Source: Gordonia sihwensis NBRC 108236 (GTDB lineage Bacteria; Actinomycetota; Actinomycetes; Mycobacteriales; Mycobacteriaceae). From it: DNA of 64,000 nucleotides. The translations under genes and the position numbers were made by a program. Below, in pieces: positions 1-10,281 of this stretch. Every line of letters begins with the position of its first letter. Within the stretch, counting starts at the first letter, position 1. Under the pieces are notes generated by a model, which was not told the DNA's origin, searched no databases, and was given only the letters and a program-made list of their open reading frames with translations. The stretch spans positions 1 to 64,000 of the forward strand of contig NZ_BANU01000019.1 in the NCBI RefSeq assembly GCF_000333035.1. The letters are read 5' to 3'.

Positions 1-89
1 CAAGCCTGAAATAACAAAACACGACCCGCTCAACCCCATGGAAGGGATGCGGCTGGCTCGACTCGACTGACACGGGCTCGCCTTTCCGC

Positions 90-118
90 TGGTTGAGCGA
101 GCGGAGCGAGTCGAAACC
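90..118. repeat. Extragenic GC-rich repeat-like element
   Basis: A 29-bp stretch with the core GAGCGAGCGGAGCGAGTC sits in non-coding DNA downstream of the first gene. It is an imperfect palindrome, since GAGCGAG recurs around a CGG centre. I recall similar short elements scattered between genes in Gordonia-type genomes, but only one copy lies in this window, so its repeat status is inferred. No gene is visible in positions 1-139. Confidence 0.35.
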
Positions 119-139
119 GCCGGACCGACCCCGGTACCG

Positions 140-961
140 CTACGCGTAGCGTCGTCCCGCCGCGACGCGCGCGATGACGCCCACGACCGCCACCACCGCG
201 CCGGCGACCCCGACGAACAACGACACCGTCGTGAGGTGATCGGCGATCACCCCGACCACCACCTCGATGGTGGAGCGCGCGGCCTGCTCGGTGTCGGCCA
301 GCCGCTCGCTCACGATGTGCTTGGTGAATGCCGCCAGCCCCCAGCCGGCCACGCCCGCCAGGACCGCACCGACGCCGAGCCACGCGAGGACGGTGCTGCG
401 GCGGTTGGCCACGAGCAGTGCGATGACCGCCGCGATCACGGCGCCGATCACCGTCACCCACGACACGACGTCGATGATCTTTCCGCTGTCTTCGAGCGAC
501 CCCGCCGTGATCTGGCTCTGATCGATCGTCACGATCACCGGATGACCGATGGACACGGGCACCGGGATGGGGGCCGACGCGATCACCCGATTGATCATCG
601 GACTGATGTCGAGTTCCATAATGTGCAGGTCGGCGTCCGGTGCCGGAGCAGTGAAGAGCCAACTGTGCTGCTGCCTCGCGACCTCGGAGAAGTCCTCGAC
701 GAAGCCGTCGCTGCGCGCGTAGTTCTTCGCGGCGGGCAGTACCAGGTCGCTCGCGACCTTGGATCCGGTGTTCTCCTCCACCGACGCCGCGACCTTCTGG
801 GCGAAGTAGTCCTGCACTTCGGAACTGTGCGCGGCTTCCGCCGCCGAAGAGGTGAACCCGTCCGACGACACGACTCTCTGTGACAGCCACATGCTCGGCA
901 CCGCGACGATCATGCAGATCATCGCGACCACGGTGAACAGGCCGGAAACTACGCTTCGCAC
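140..961 (-). CDS. Membrane protein of unknown function
   Basis: This 273-residue protein has one N-terminal membrane segment (about residues 5-27), an extracytoplasmic domain of roughly 130 residues, and three further hydrophobic segments in the C-terminal third (about 165-190, 193-215 and 240-265). The middle domain has no motif I recognise. The plan of one anchor, an exported domain and a three-helix tail is common in uncharacterised Mycobacteriales envelope proteins. It stands alone, reading away from the ppk2 gene, which ends about 55 bp upstream of its start. Real coding is supported by the membrane periodicity and by an ATG start. No function is proposed. Confidence 0.8.
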   Translation of the reverse strand: MRSVVSGLFTVVAMICMIVAVPSMWLSQRVVSSDGFTSSAAEAAHSSEVQDYFAQKVAASVEENTGSKVASDLVLPAAKNYARSDGFVEDFSEVARQQHSWLFTAPAPDADLHIMELDISPMINRVIASAPIPVPVSIGHPVIVTIDQSQITAGSLEDSGKIIDVVSWVTVIGAVIAAVIALLVANRRSTVLAWLGVGAVLAGVAGWGLAAFTKHIVSERLADTEQAARSTIEVVVGVIADHLTTVSLFVGVAGAVVAVVGVIARVAAGRRYA

Positions 962-1015
962 GGTGCCGAGGCTACCGGGTGATCGCGGCGGACTGCCAAG
1001 CCGACGAGGCCGGGG

Positions 1016-2050
1016 TCATTCACCGATCACATCGCGCGCGCGGCCCACGATCGCCGGATCGGGGACTCCCACCAGCGCCTCGTCCTTGCCGTCGTACTCG
1101 TGCAGACTCAGCACGTACCGCATGGCGTTGATGCGGGCCCGCTTCTTGTCGTTGCTCTTCACGACGGTCCATGGCGCGAAATCGGTGTCGGTGTCGGCGA
1201 ACATCTGCTCCTTGGCCTCGGTGTACGAGTCCCAGCGATCGAGCGACGCCAGATCCATCGGCGAGAGCTTCCACTGGCGCACCGGGTCGATCTGCCGGAT
1301 CGCGAACCGGGTCCGCTGTTCCAGCGGCGTCACCGAGAACCAGAACTTCACCAGGTGGATGCCATCGTCGACCAGCATCTTCTCGAACGCGGGCGCCTGC
1401 TGCATGAACTGCGCGTACTGCGCGTCGGTGCAGAAGTTCATCACCCGCTCCACGCCGGCCCGGTTGTACCAGGAGCGGTCGAAGAAGACCATCTCTCCGG
1501 CTGCGGGCAGATGCTGGACGTACCGCTGGAAATACCACTCGGTGGCTTCGCGCTCGGTGGGCTTCTCCAGGGCGACGGTCCTGGCACCGCGGGGATTGAG
1601 GTGCTCGTTGAACCGCTTGATGGTGCCGCCCTTGCCCGCCGCGTCGCGCCCCTCGAAAACGAGCAGATGCCGCTGCCCGGTCTGCTTGGTCCACTTCTGC
1701 AGCTTCAGCAGTTCGATCTGCAGACGGCGTTTGGTGACCTCGTACTCGCGGCGGCTCATCCGCTCGTCGTACGGGTAGTCCTCGCGCCAGGTGTCCACCA
1801 CGTTCCGGGTCGGGAGCGTCAGCAGGATGGGATCGTCGTCGTCATCGTCGACGACGGCGAACCCGGCGGTGTTCCGCAGGTCCACGAGGTGCTGCAGAGC
1901 CTCGCGCCCGGAGACCAGGCTGAGGTCGGGTCCCACGTGCTGAACGGGGTTGCTGTCGCCGGTGATTCCATCCACGTCCGTCAGATTAGCCCGGTTCGGC
2001 GGCTCCGGCACCAGCAGCGTGTCGGGGTCAGCCCGGCGCGCGGTGCACAC
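1016..2050 (-). CDS. ppk2: Polyphosphate kinase 2 (PPK2 family)
   Basis: PPK2 enzymes move phosphate between polyphosphate and nucleoside diphosphates in the cytoplasm. Visible family marks are the Walker A loop GRDAAGKGG (about residues 134-142), the Walker B/lid stretch FFDRSWYNRAGVERVM (near 200), and the C-terminal WKLSPMDLASLDRWDSY block typical of one-domain PPK2. Numbering is from a GTG at 2050, which overlaps the end of the urea transporter gene by 23 bp. A GTG at 1975 would give a shorter N-terminus nearer to usual PPK2 length, and neither start has a convincing ribosome site. An acidic run of six Asp lies near residue 70. Direction and overlap suggest co-transcription with the transporter genes upstream. 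Confidence 0.93.
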   Translation of the reverse strand: MCTARRADPDTLLVPEPPNRANLTDVDGITGDSNPVQHVGPDLSLVSGREALQHLVDLRNTAGFAVVDDDDDDPILLTLPTRNVVDTWREDYPYDERMSRREYEVTKRRLQIELLKLQKWTKQTGQRHLLVFEGRDAAGKGGTIKRFNEHLNPRGARTVALEKPTEREATEWYFQRYVQHLPAAGEMVFFDRSWYNRAGVERVMNFCTDAQYAQFMQQAPAFEKMLVDDGIHLVKFWFSVTPLEQRTRFAIRQIDPVRQWKLSPMDLASLDRWDSYTEAKEQMFADTDTDFAPWTVVKSNDKKRARINAMRYVLSLHEYDGKDEALVGVPDPAIVGRARDVIGE

Positions 2051-2993
2051 CCGGCACGAAGCGGACGATCACCAGCAGGATCCAGGTGATCAGGACGTAC
2101 GGCCACGTGAAGAGCGGCACCTGGGTTCCGAGCATGAGCCGCTCGAGCAAGACCGCCAGCAGTGCTCCGATCACCGCCATCACCCACGGCATCCACCGTC
2201 CAGAGAGGAACACGCACGCCATCGCGATCGCGACCAGCACCGACGAGTAGCCGTCGAGTCCGTGATAGTCGCGCAGCGGCGAGGATCCGATCGCGACGGC
2301 GAAACCGGCGGCCAGCGCGCTGCCCAGGAGCGCCGCCAGACCCACCCGCCAGCCCGCGACGGTCAGGCCGACGAGGATCAGCAGACCGGAGATCGGATCG
2401 TCGATCAGAACCACCTGCGAGATCCCGCTGAGGATCGCGTGCACGGCGACCTCGAAGCGGTTGCCGTCGATCTCCGCCAGCGCGCCCGCGGGCTCCTGCA
2501 GCGGCTCGGTGGCGTAGTGGACGGCCTCGGCCACCAGGCAGAACGGCGCCGTCGTCGCGGGCAGCGCGAACTGCGCGAATCCGCGGGCGGCGAACAGCGC
2601 GACGAAGGCGACGGTGATCGGACCGCACAGCAATCCGCCGACCACCGTGGCGATCACACCGGCCCAGCCCGCTCCGAGCATGGTGAAGGCCGCCGCACCC
2701 ACGAGAATCCCGCAGAAGCCGTGCATTCCGGCGCGCAGCGCCGAACCGTCGGGCGACCCGGGGAAGCGGTCGCGCAGGGCGACCCCCGCGGCGGTCGAAG
2801 CCGCCAGCCCGATGACGCCCAGCAGCGCCATTCCCCAGTCCGCGACCGCGAATCCCGCCAGGATCAGCAGACCGCACCACACGTTCGGCTGGAAGTAGAT
2901 CTGACCGATCCCGTTGAGTGCGGTGGCCGCCGCGTCGCGCGGCGACCCGAAAGGTTCGGCCGGAGCGTCCGTCCGCGTCTCGACGTCACTCAC
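2028..2993 (-). CDS. Urea transporter (UT family)
   Basis: A 321-residue polytopic inner-membrane protein of the UT urea channel family. Marks are the N-terminal GIGQIYFQPNVWCGLLIL block, the family signature LPATTAPF (LPxxTxPF) near the middle, and an internally duplicated pattern of about ten hydrophobic segments. It should allow passive urea entry. The GTG start overlaps the stop of the upstream nickel/cobalt permease gene by 8 bp, so the two are translationally coupled. Urea uptake beside nickel uptake is the usual companionship of a urease locus, but no urease gene lies in this window. Membership of the family is clear; the substrate is inferred from the family. Confidence 0.9.
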   Translation of the reverse strand: MSDVETRTDAPAEPFGSPRDAAATALNGIGQIYFQPNVWCGLLILAGFAVADWGMALLGVIGLAASTAAGVALRDRFPGSPDGSALRAGMHGFCGILVGAAAFTMLGAGWAGVIATVVGGLLCGPITVAFVALFAARGFAQFALPATTAPFCLVAEAVHYATEPLQEPAGALAEIDGNRFEVAVHAILSGISQVVLIDDPISGLLILVGLTVAGWRVGLAALLGSALAAGFAVAIGSSPLRDYHGLDGYSSVLVAIAMACVFLSGRWMPWVMAVIGALLAVLLERLMLGTQVPLFTWPYVLITWILLVIVRFVPGVHRAPG

Positions 2994-4145
2994 TGCGGAC
3001 CTCCTGCTTCCAGCGGTTCTCGATATCGCCGAAATGCCAGATCGCCAGTGCCGCGGCCCATGCGGCGACGAACACCCCGACGATCACGAATCCCGCGTAG
3101 TCCAAGTCGATTCCGGCGACCCACGCCAGCGGCCCGGACTCGACGTGAGTCTCGTCGGCGAGCACCCCGGCCAATTCCACCGTGCCGATCCCGAGAGCCG
3201 CCGCCACGGAGATCGAGGTGATCGTGATGTTGTAGTAGACCTTCCGCACCGGCCGTGCGAAGGCCCAGCCGTATGCCGCGTTCATGAACACCCCGTCAGC
3301 GGTGTCCATCAGGCACATCCCGGCGGCGAACAGGATCGGCAGCACGAGGATCGCGTAGAACGGCAGGTAGAACGCCGCCGCACCGCCCGCGAGCACCAGC
3401 AGGCCCACCTCGGTGGCGGTGTCGAAGCCGAGACCGAACAGCACGCCGACGGGATAGATGTGCCACGGCTTGCGCACCGACTTCGCCAGCCCGCCGAGCA
3501 GCCGGTTCATGAAGCCGCGCTTGTTGAGCTGTTCCTCCAGTGCCTCCTCGTCGAACTCACCGCGCCGCATCTCGCGAAACACTCTGACGATGCCGATGAG
3601 CACCACGAGGTTGGCCGCCCCGAGGATCCACAGGAACACTCCCGACACCGACGCCCCGATCACACCGGTGATCGAATGCAGGGTCGACGAATCGTCCTCG
3701 ATCTGCCCGGCGAGTGCCCGAACGCCCACCGCCAGCAGGACCGTCAGCCCGAAGACGATGGTCGAGTGCCCAGCGAGAACCAGAACCCGACCGAGAGGGG
3801 CTTCGGCCGGGCGGGCAGTCCGTCGGCCCGGCGATCGGCGTCGTCCGCCAGCAGTTTCCGGGTGGCGTTGTCGACCGCGGCGATGTGATCGGCGTCGAAG
3901 GCGTGCCGGAGGCCGAAGGTGTACGCCAGCATGCCCACGCCGACGGTGAACTCGGTGTGGGCACCCCCGAGTTGGAAGTGCTCGGGCGCCGCCAGACCCA
4001 CGAGCATACCGATGCCCACCACGTGCAGGAGCACCACCACCGCGGTCATACCGCCGAGTGACAGGCGGTCGCGCGCCGACAGTCCGCCCCAGAGGGCCTG
4101 CAGACGGCGCACCGGTCCCGGCCGGGAGTCCGTCGAGGCGGTCAC
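2986..4145 (-). pseudogene. NiCoT nickel/cobalt permease, frameshifted
   Basis: The NiCoT (HoxN/NixA) family imports Ni2+ or Co2+ across the cytoplasmic membrane. The first part, from a GTG at 4145, carries the metal-binding helix-II signature [17 protein letters not shown] and reads to [11 protein letters not shown]. The expected continuation [20 protein letters not shown] is in the next frame and runs on to the stop at 2986 with LGFDTATEVGLLVLAGG and the remaining helices. Restoring one base near 3768 (GGGCACTCG to GGGCCACTCG on the coding strand) gives one 386-residue protein, the normal family length. Either the gene is broken or the assembly has an indel in a short C run. It overlaps the urea transporter start by 8 bp. 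Confidence 0.85.
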
Positions 4146-4265
4146 GGCCGCGCCGCCGACGGATCATCCGCCCGCGCGGGCCTGAGCAGAGAGGAAGGGA
4201 GAGTGAAGGAACCGATCCGCACTACCGTCATTCGCGAAGCATAAGCCGGATCGGCCGACTTCGTC

Positions 4266-4784
4266 TCAGTGCACGTACAATTCGCCCCACCGGAAGCAGC
4301 CCCGACCGGTGGTCGTGTCGTAGGTGGCGGCCATGCTGCCCAGGCACGCGACGCCGTCGCCGGTGGCGAACGCTCCGCCCGCCGCTCCGGACACCGCGAC
4401 CGTGGTACCGCCGCTGCGGCCCTGCGCCACCGACGTGGAGTACGGGCCCATCGTGTACGCGTAACCGTTGCCCCGGTGGATGCCGCTCGCGAGCGCCGAC
4501 GAATTGACGCCGTTGTTCTGCGCCGTCGCCGTCCCTCCGGTCGTCGCGACGGCGAGCGCCGCACCGTTGTTTGTGGTGTCCTGCGCCGAGGCGCGGCTGC
4601 CCGGACCGGCGTTCGCGATGCAATGACTCTGGCCGTTGGCGCGCTCGACGCGCTGGTTGTCGTTCGCGGTGCAGTTGGTCGACGCCGCGGCGTGACCACC
4701 GCCCAGCAACGACGTCAGTCCGAACGCCGCGGCGACGGCGGCGATCCCGAACACGACACGAAAGAACAACGACCCGATTCGCAT
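4266..4784 (-). CDS. Secreted protein, Ala/Gly/Thr-rich, four cysteines
   Basis: A 172-residue protein with a signal peptide (MRIGSLFFRVVFGIAAVAAA..., likely cleaved near AAA-ST at about residue 35). The mature part is rich in Ala, Gly, Thr and Asn and has four Cys, enough for two disulfides. I recognise no catalytic motif and do not know the family. The ATG at 4784 was chosen because a GAGAGG sequence precedes it and the signal peptide begins there; the reading frame stays open for another 600 bp upstream, but that stretch is antisense to the SRPBCC gene. A strong hairpin lies about 170 bp upstream. Confidence 0.75.
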   Translation of the reverse strand: MRIGSLFFRVVFGIAAVAAAFGLTSLLGGGHAAASTNCTANDNQRVERANGQSHCIANAGPGSRASAQDTTNNGAALAVATTGGTATAQNNGVNSSALASGIHRGNGYAYTMGPYSTSVAQGRSGGTTVAVSGAAGGAFATGDGVACLGSMAATYDTTTGRGCFRWGELYVH

Positions 4785-4955
4785 GACTGTCCCTCTCAAC
4801 AAGACGCGACTGTGCGGCCGCTCACCGGCGCACGATGCAGCCGCCACCCTACTCGCGAGTTTCGCGATTCCAGGTTCCTCACAGCCGATCGTGACCGGAC
4901 TGATTCCTGCCGTGGCATCGGGCCGTGGTCGCCCCACCCGCAGGCGCGACGCGAG

Positions 4956-4992
4956 ACGACAGAACCCCCGTCCGGGACGGGGGTTCTGTCGT
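4956..4992. terminator. Strong stem-loop terminator
   Basis: A perfect 17-bp inverted repeat (4956-4972 with 4976-4992) surrounds a 3-nt loop. It lies just downstream of the minus-strand SRPBCC gene and upstream of the secreted-protein gene. There is no clear T-run, as is usual for actinobacterial terminators. Confidence 0.8.
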
Positions 4993-5035
4993 CGAAGTTC
5001 GCGTCTACTGTGAGCGTCTCGAGTCCGAGTCGCGC

Positions 5036-5470
5036 TCAGCTGCGGCGCTTGACCTCCTCGGTGAGTCCCTTCTTGGCGGTGTCGACCGCCATCTTCTGGG
5101 CTCGCTTGACGATGAGTCCGGGGAGCTTGATCTTCAGGTCGACGGTGAGGTCGAACTTCACGTGCGTCGTATCGCCGTTCTCGGTGAGCGTGTAGACGCC
5201 GTGCTGCTCGCTGAGCTGATCGCTCTCGACCAGATCCCAGGTGCAGGTGTTGTCGGTCCAGGAGTAGTCGAGGGTCTGGTTGTCGGTCATGCCGACCGCA
5301 CTCACCGAGACCTCCACGCGAGCGGGCCGCCCGTCGGCGTCCTCGGTGAGGATCTTCGCCGACTTGTGCGGGCCCGACCACTCCGGCAGGGACTCGACGT
5401 CGAGCAGCACCTCCATCACCAGCGCGAGCGGGGCCTTGAGGTCGAATTCTGTTGATGCAGAGACAGCCAT
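5036..5470 (-). CDS. SRPBCC (START-like) family protein
   Basis: A 144-residue protein of the polyketide cyclase/START-like lipid-binding fold. The N-terminal strand and helices (TEFDLKAPLALVMEVLLDVESLPEWSG) and the long C-terminal helix ending AVDTAKKGLTEEVKRRS are typical of the single-domain 'SRPBCC' proteins common in Mycobacteriales. These hold a hydrophobic ligand in a deep pocket; the ligand cannot be read from sequence. It is the only gene between the terminator and the TetR gene. A paralogue-like SRPBCC gene lies at 22396 in this window. Confidence 0.85.
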   Translation of the reverse strand: MAVSASTEFDLKAPLALVMEVLLDVESLPEWSGPHKSAKILTEDADGRPARVEVSVSAVGMTDNQTLDYSWTDNTCTWDLVESDQLSEQHGVYTLTENGDTTHVKFDLTVDLKIKLPGLIVKRAQKMAVDTAKKGLTEEVKRRS

Positions 5471-5531
5471 GGACAGAACCTACCCCAGCCGGTGACGATG
5501 GACCCGGCCGCCGCCGGAATCTTCACTCTCC

Positions 5532-6134
5532 TCAGCGCGGTTCCGCATCGGTCACGGTTTCGGGAACGGGGCGTCGAACCAGCTCGTTCAGCGTGAGCAC
5601 GACGCGGTCGAGCGGCTCGACGCTGCGCCGCGCTCGGCACAGAACCACCGCGCCTTCGATGCCCGACAGGACCGCATCGGCGAGTTCGTCCGCGCGCCGG
5701 TCGTCGAAGCCCTCCTCACGGAACCGGGCCGCCAGCAGATGCGTCCACTGCAGAAAGACCTCTTCGCCGGCCTCGGCCGCCTCGGGGTCGCGCTCGCGTG
5801 CCTGCGCACCCGCCGCCACCGGGCAGCCGACCTCGAAGTCGGTTTCGATCAGCCTCCGGCGCCAGATGCCGGCGACGGCGGCCACCGCGTCGGGAAGCGG
5901 CCGCCTACGGGCGCGATTCAGCTCCGCCCCGAGTACCTCGCCCGCGAAGTAGACGGCCTCGGCCATCAGCTGAGCGCGACCGCCCGGAAAGTGGTAGTAG
6001 ACCGATCCGCGGGCGGCGTCGGCAGCTGCCAGTACGTCGCCGATCGAGGTACCCGCGACTCCGTGGCGGGCGATGAGGTCGGCCGCGCACCGAACCATCG
6101 CGGCCCGCGGCGAGTCCGGCTCCGGCGATCTCAC
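5532..6134 (-). CDS. TetR-family transcriptional regulator
   Basis: A TetR-type repressor. The N-terminal helix-turn-helix reads DLIARHGVAGTSIGDVLAAADAARGSVYYHF, close to the family pattern, followed by a ligand-binding domain with the segment LIETDFEVGCPVAAGA seen in the subgroup whose C-terminal domain is TetR_C_33-like. I chose the GTG at 6134, 4 bp after the stop of the phosphatase gene, because the frame further upstream overlaps that gene and does not look like a TetR N-terminus. It gives 200 residues, a normal length. Tight spacing suggests one operon with the phosphatase; the target genes are unknown. Confidence 0.88.
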   Translation of the reverse strand: MRSPEPDSPRAAMVRCAADLIARHGVAGTSIGDVLAAADAARGSVYYHFPGGRAQLMAEAVYFAGEVLGAELNRARRRPLPDAVAAVAGIWRRRLIETDFEVGCPVAAGAQARERDPEAAEAGEEVFLQWTHLLAARFREEGFDDRRADELADAVLSGIEGAVVLCRARRSVEPLDRVVLTLNELVRRPVPETVTDAEPR

Positions 6135-6138
6135 AGCC

Positions 6139-6969
6139 TCAGGCCTCGAGGAACCGCTCTCGCAGTTCGGACTGCGCGGCGGAGTCGATTCCGAGAGCCT
6201 CGGCGAAATACGCCTCCATGCCGCCGTGAACCCGATCCACCTCGTCGAACGCCGCCTCGAGATACTCCGGCCGCACACCCAGGACCTGCCTCAGCGCATC
6301 CGCGTCGCCGCCCGCAGCCGTGAACTTCTCGAACACCGGAGCCAGGGCCGGAACCAGACGGTCGTTGGTGAGCAGATAGTCGCTGAAGACGTCGTCGCGG
6401 GCGACGCCCATCAGCGACAGGAAGGACGCCGAGGCCCAGCCGGTGCGGTCCTTGCCGGTGGTGCAGTGGAACAAGGCCGGCGATCGGTCCTCGCCGAGGA
6501 GCCCCTCGTAGAAGCGGCGGTAACCGGTCTTCGCGCTGTCGAGAGTGATCATCTGGCGATACGTGCCCGCCATCGTCGAGATGGCGCCGCCGCTCTCGAG
6601 CACCCGATTGATCTCGGCGACACCCGCCGGATCGGTCAGGACGGTCGCCAGGTTGGCGGGTACGGCGGTCTGCGCATCGGCCAGGACGTCCAGGTGCACT
6701 TCGGCGACGTCGGCCCACACCGGGTCCGGCATCGCTTCGGTCTCGCCGGCCGACCGCAGATCGTAGACGGTGCGGAGGCCGAGAGTCGCGGCGATCTCGG
6801 CGACCGCCGACGAGTCGTGAACGATGGACCGGAAATCGGTGGACCGGAACAGCATTCCGTGGCGGACCGGCCGCCCGTCGACTCCGACCCATCCGCCGAG
6901 ATCACGCAGATTGGGGAGCACGGGGAACGGACTGGGGGCGCCGGGGACCCGGGTCTGCTGGTCGGTCAT
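6139..6969 (-). CDS. Protein-tyrosine/serine phosphatase, MptpB-like
   Basis: A 276-residue phosphatase with the cysteine phosphatase P-loop HCTTGKDRTG (Cys about 169, Arg about 175). The Lys-Asp following the Gly, and the N-terminal NLRDLGGW block, place it with the triple-specificity MptpB group of Mycobacterium tuberculosis and its bacterial relatives. Known members act on phospho-Tyr, phospho-Ser/Thr and phosphoinositides. No signal peptide is visible. It is divergent from the M20 amidohydrolase gene with only 43 bp between starts and is followed 4 bp later by a TetR regulator. The substrate in this organism is unknown. Confidence 0.92.
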   Translation of the reverse strand: MTDQQTRVPGAPSPFPVLPNLRDLGGWVGVDGRPVRHGMLFRSTDFRSIVHDSSAVAEIAATLGLRTVYDLRSAGETEAMPDPVWADVAEVHLDVLADAQTAVPANLATVLTDPAGVAEINRVLESGGAISTMAGTYRQMITLDSAKTGYRRFYEGLLGEDRSPALFHCTTGKDRTGWASASFLSLMGVARDDVFSDYLLTNDRLVPALAPVFEKFTAAGGDADALRQVLGVRPEYLEAAFDEVDRVHGGMEAYFAEALGIDSAAQSELRERFLEA

Positions 6970-7012
6970 GAAGTCTCATTATGCTCAGCCGAGGCTCGGC
7001 ACGCTGTCTAAC

Positions 7013-8338
7013 ATGGCGGATGTGAGCACTCTCCCAGACGCCCACGACGGCGAGCCGCTGACCGATTCCCTCCCCGCAGACCTCGTCGCCGATGTGGACC
7101 GGATCATCGACGCCGACACCGACCGGCTGGTGGAGACGTTCAAGGACATTCACCGCAATCCCGAACTCGGATTCGCCGAAGTCCGGACCGCCCGCATCAT
7201 CGAGCTGGCCCTGCAGAACCTCGGCTTCGACATCACGACCGGGATCGGTACCACGGGGGTGGCCGCCATCTACCGCAACGGCGACGGTCCGGTGGTGATG
7301 TACCGCGCCGACATGGACGCACTGGCGGTGCAGGAGGAGACGGGCGTCGAGTACGCGAGTGAGAAGCGGGTCACGCGCGAGGACGGCACCGAGGTGCCGG
7401 TGGCCCACGTCTGCGGCCACGACGCGCACGTCACCTGGATGCTGGGGATGGCGCACGCACTGATCGAACTCAAGAACCGCTGGTCCGGGACCCTGGTCCT
7501 GATCGGTCAACCCGCAGAGGAGCCGATCACCGGAGCCAAGGCGATGGTGGACGACGGTCTGTACAACTTCATCCCCAAACCGGACGTGTTCATCGGCATG
7601 CACACCGCGCCCGCCCCGGTGGGGGTGGTCGTCTCGTCTCCGGGGCCGCGGCTCGCGGGCACCGATCAGCTCGACATCCTCTTCCACGGTGTCGGAGGCC
7701 ACGGCTCCATGCCGCAGAAGGCGAAGGACCCGGTGCTGATGGCCGCGATGGCCATCGTGGAGTTCCAGACCATCGTGTCGCGGATGATCGATCCGCAGCA
7801 GACCGCCGTGCTCACCGTCGGCGCCGTCCACGCCGGCTCCGATAACAACGTGATCCCCACACAGGCCCTGCTCAAGGCGAATCTGCGCTGGTACGACCCC
7901 GCGGTCCGGGAGATCATGCTGTCAGCGGTCGAGTCGGTCGCCGACGGGATCGCCAGGACGTACGGGATGCCCGAGGACAAGCTGCCGGAGATCACCCTGA
8001 AGGGCGGGTCGAGTCCGCTGGTGAACGACCTCGAGTTGTCCGAACGCATGGCCCGAACGCTCGCGGCGGTCCTCGGCGACCAGCAGATCGTCACCGACAT
8101 GCCGCGAGCCACCGGTTCGGAGGACGTCCAGCTGCTGAAGGGCCCGTACCCGGAGATGCCGTTCAACTACCTCCTGGTCGGCATCGCGAACCATGAGACC
8201 TTCGCGGCGGCTCAGGCGCAGGGCGAGCCGTTCCCGTTCGCTCCGCACAACCCGAACTACCTGGTGGACCTGTCGGCCATCCCCTTCGGCGCCAAGGTCG
8301 CCGCCTACTCGATGCTCGGCCTGTTGAACCGGAGCTGA
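7013..8338 (+). CDS. M20-family amidohydrolase / aminoacylase
   Basis: A 441-residue metal-dependent amidohydrolase of peptidase family M20D (hippurate hydrolase, IAA-amino acid hydrolase). Metal ligands are visible in VCGHDAHVTWML and in GQPAEEP, followed by the lid/dimerisation domain (GVGGHGSMPQKAKDP) and a late His in the C-terminal block. Such enzymes remove an acyl group from N-acyl amino acids. I start it at the ATG at 7013; a GTG at 7022 is also possible. The reading frame continues upstream antisense to the phosphatase, which I treat as a shadow. No signal peptide is seen. Confidence 0.9.
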   Translation: MADVSTLPDAHDGEPLTDSLPADLVADVDRIIDADTDRLVETFKDIHRNPELGFAEVRTARIIELALQNLGFDITTGIGTTGVAAIYRNGDGPVVMYRADMDALAVQEETGVEYASEKRVTREDGTEVPVAHVCGHDAHVTWMLGMAHALIELKNRWSGTLVLIGQPAEEPITGAKAMVDDGLYNFIPKPDVFIGMHTAPAPVGVVVSSPGPRLAGTDQLDILFHGVGGHGSMPQKAKDPVLMAAMAIVEFQTIVSRMIDPQQTAVLTVGAVHAGSDNNVIPTQALLKANLRWYDPAVREIMLSAVESVADGIARTYGMPEDKLPEITLKGGSSPLVNDLELSERMARTLAAVLGDQQIVTDMPRATGSEDVQLLKGPYPEMPFNYLLVGIANHETFAAAQAQGEPFPFAPHNPNYLVDLSAIPFGAKVAAYSMLGLLNRS

Positions 8339-8349
8339 CCCCGCGACGC

Positions 8350-8385
8350 CGAAGGCCGGCCACCCCTTCGGGTGACCGGCCTTCG
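8350..8385. terminator. Bidirectional terminator hairpin
   Basis: A 16-bp stem with one mismatch (CGAAGGCCGG...CCGGCCTTCG) closes on a CTTC loop between the stops of the convergent M20 and groEL2 genes, so it probably serves both. Confidence 0.8.
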
Positions 8386-8420
8386 TTCTGCGTGGAATCG
8401 CAGGGGGGTTCTGAATCAGA

Positions 8421-10073
<1,653 letters not shown>

Positions 10074-10149
10074 CTAAGTCTTCTGGGCCGGACTCGATGC
10101 CCGCGACGGACGACCGGGGTGTCTGTTGGACCGATCTCACCGTTCCGAC

Positions 10150-10176
10150 CTGGCACTCACACTCCGTGAGTGCCAG
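10150..10176 (-). promoter_or_regulatory. CIRCE operator 1 (HrcA) for groEL2
   Basis: The 27-bp element has nine-base arms around a nine-base spacer (GGCACTC, N9, GAGTGCC with flanking bases). This is the CIRCE geometry recognised by HrcA. It lies about 107 bp upstream of the groEL2 start. Confidence 0.85.
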
Positions 10177-10184
10177 ACTCCGTT

Positions 10185-10211
10185 TTAGCACTCGCATAGT
10201 GAGAGTGCAAG
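10185..10211 (-). promoter_or_regulatory. CIRCE operator 2 (HrcA) for groEL2
   Basis: TTAGCACTC, then nine bases, then GAGTGCAAG: one arm is the exact CIRCE consensus and the other has mismatches only at its end. It lies 8 bp beyond the first CIRCE, giving a tandem arrangement. Confidence 0.88.
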
Positions 10212-10281
10212 GTCTGGCCCCGGAGCTCGACGGCCGCCGCTTCGGCGCGTATAAGCAGGTCAGCAACCACGTCCCGGACCG

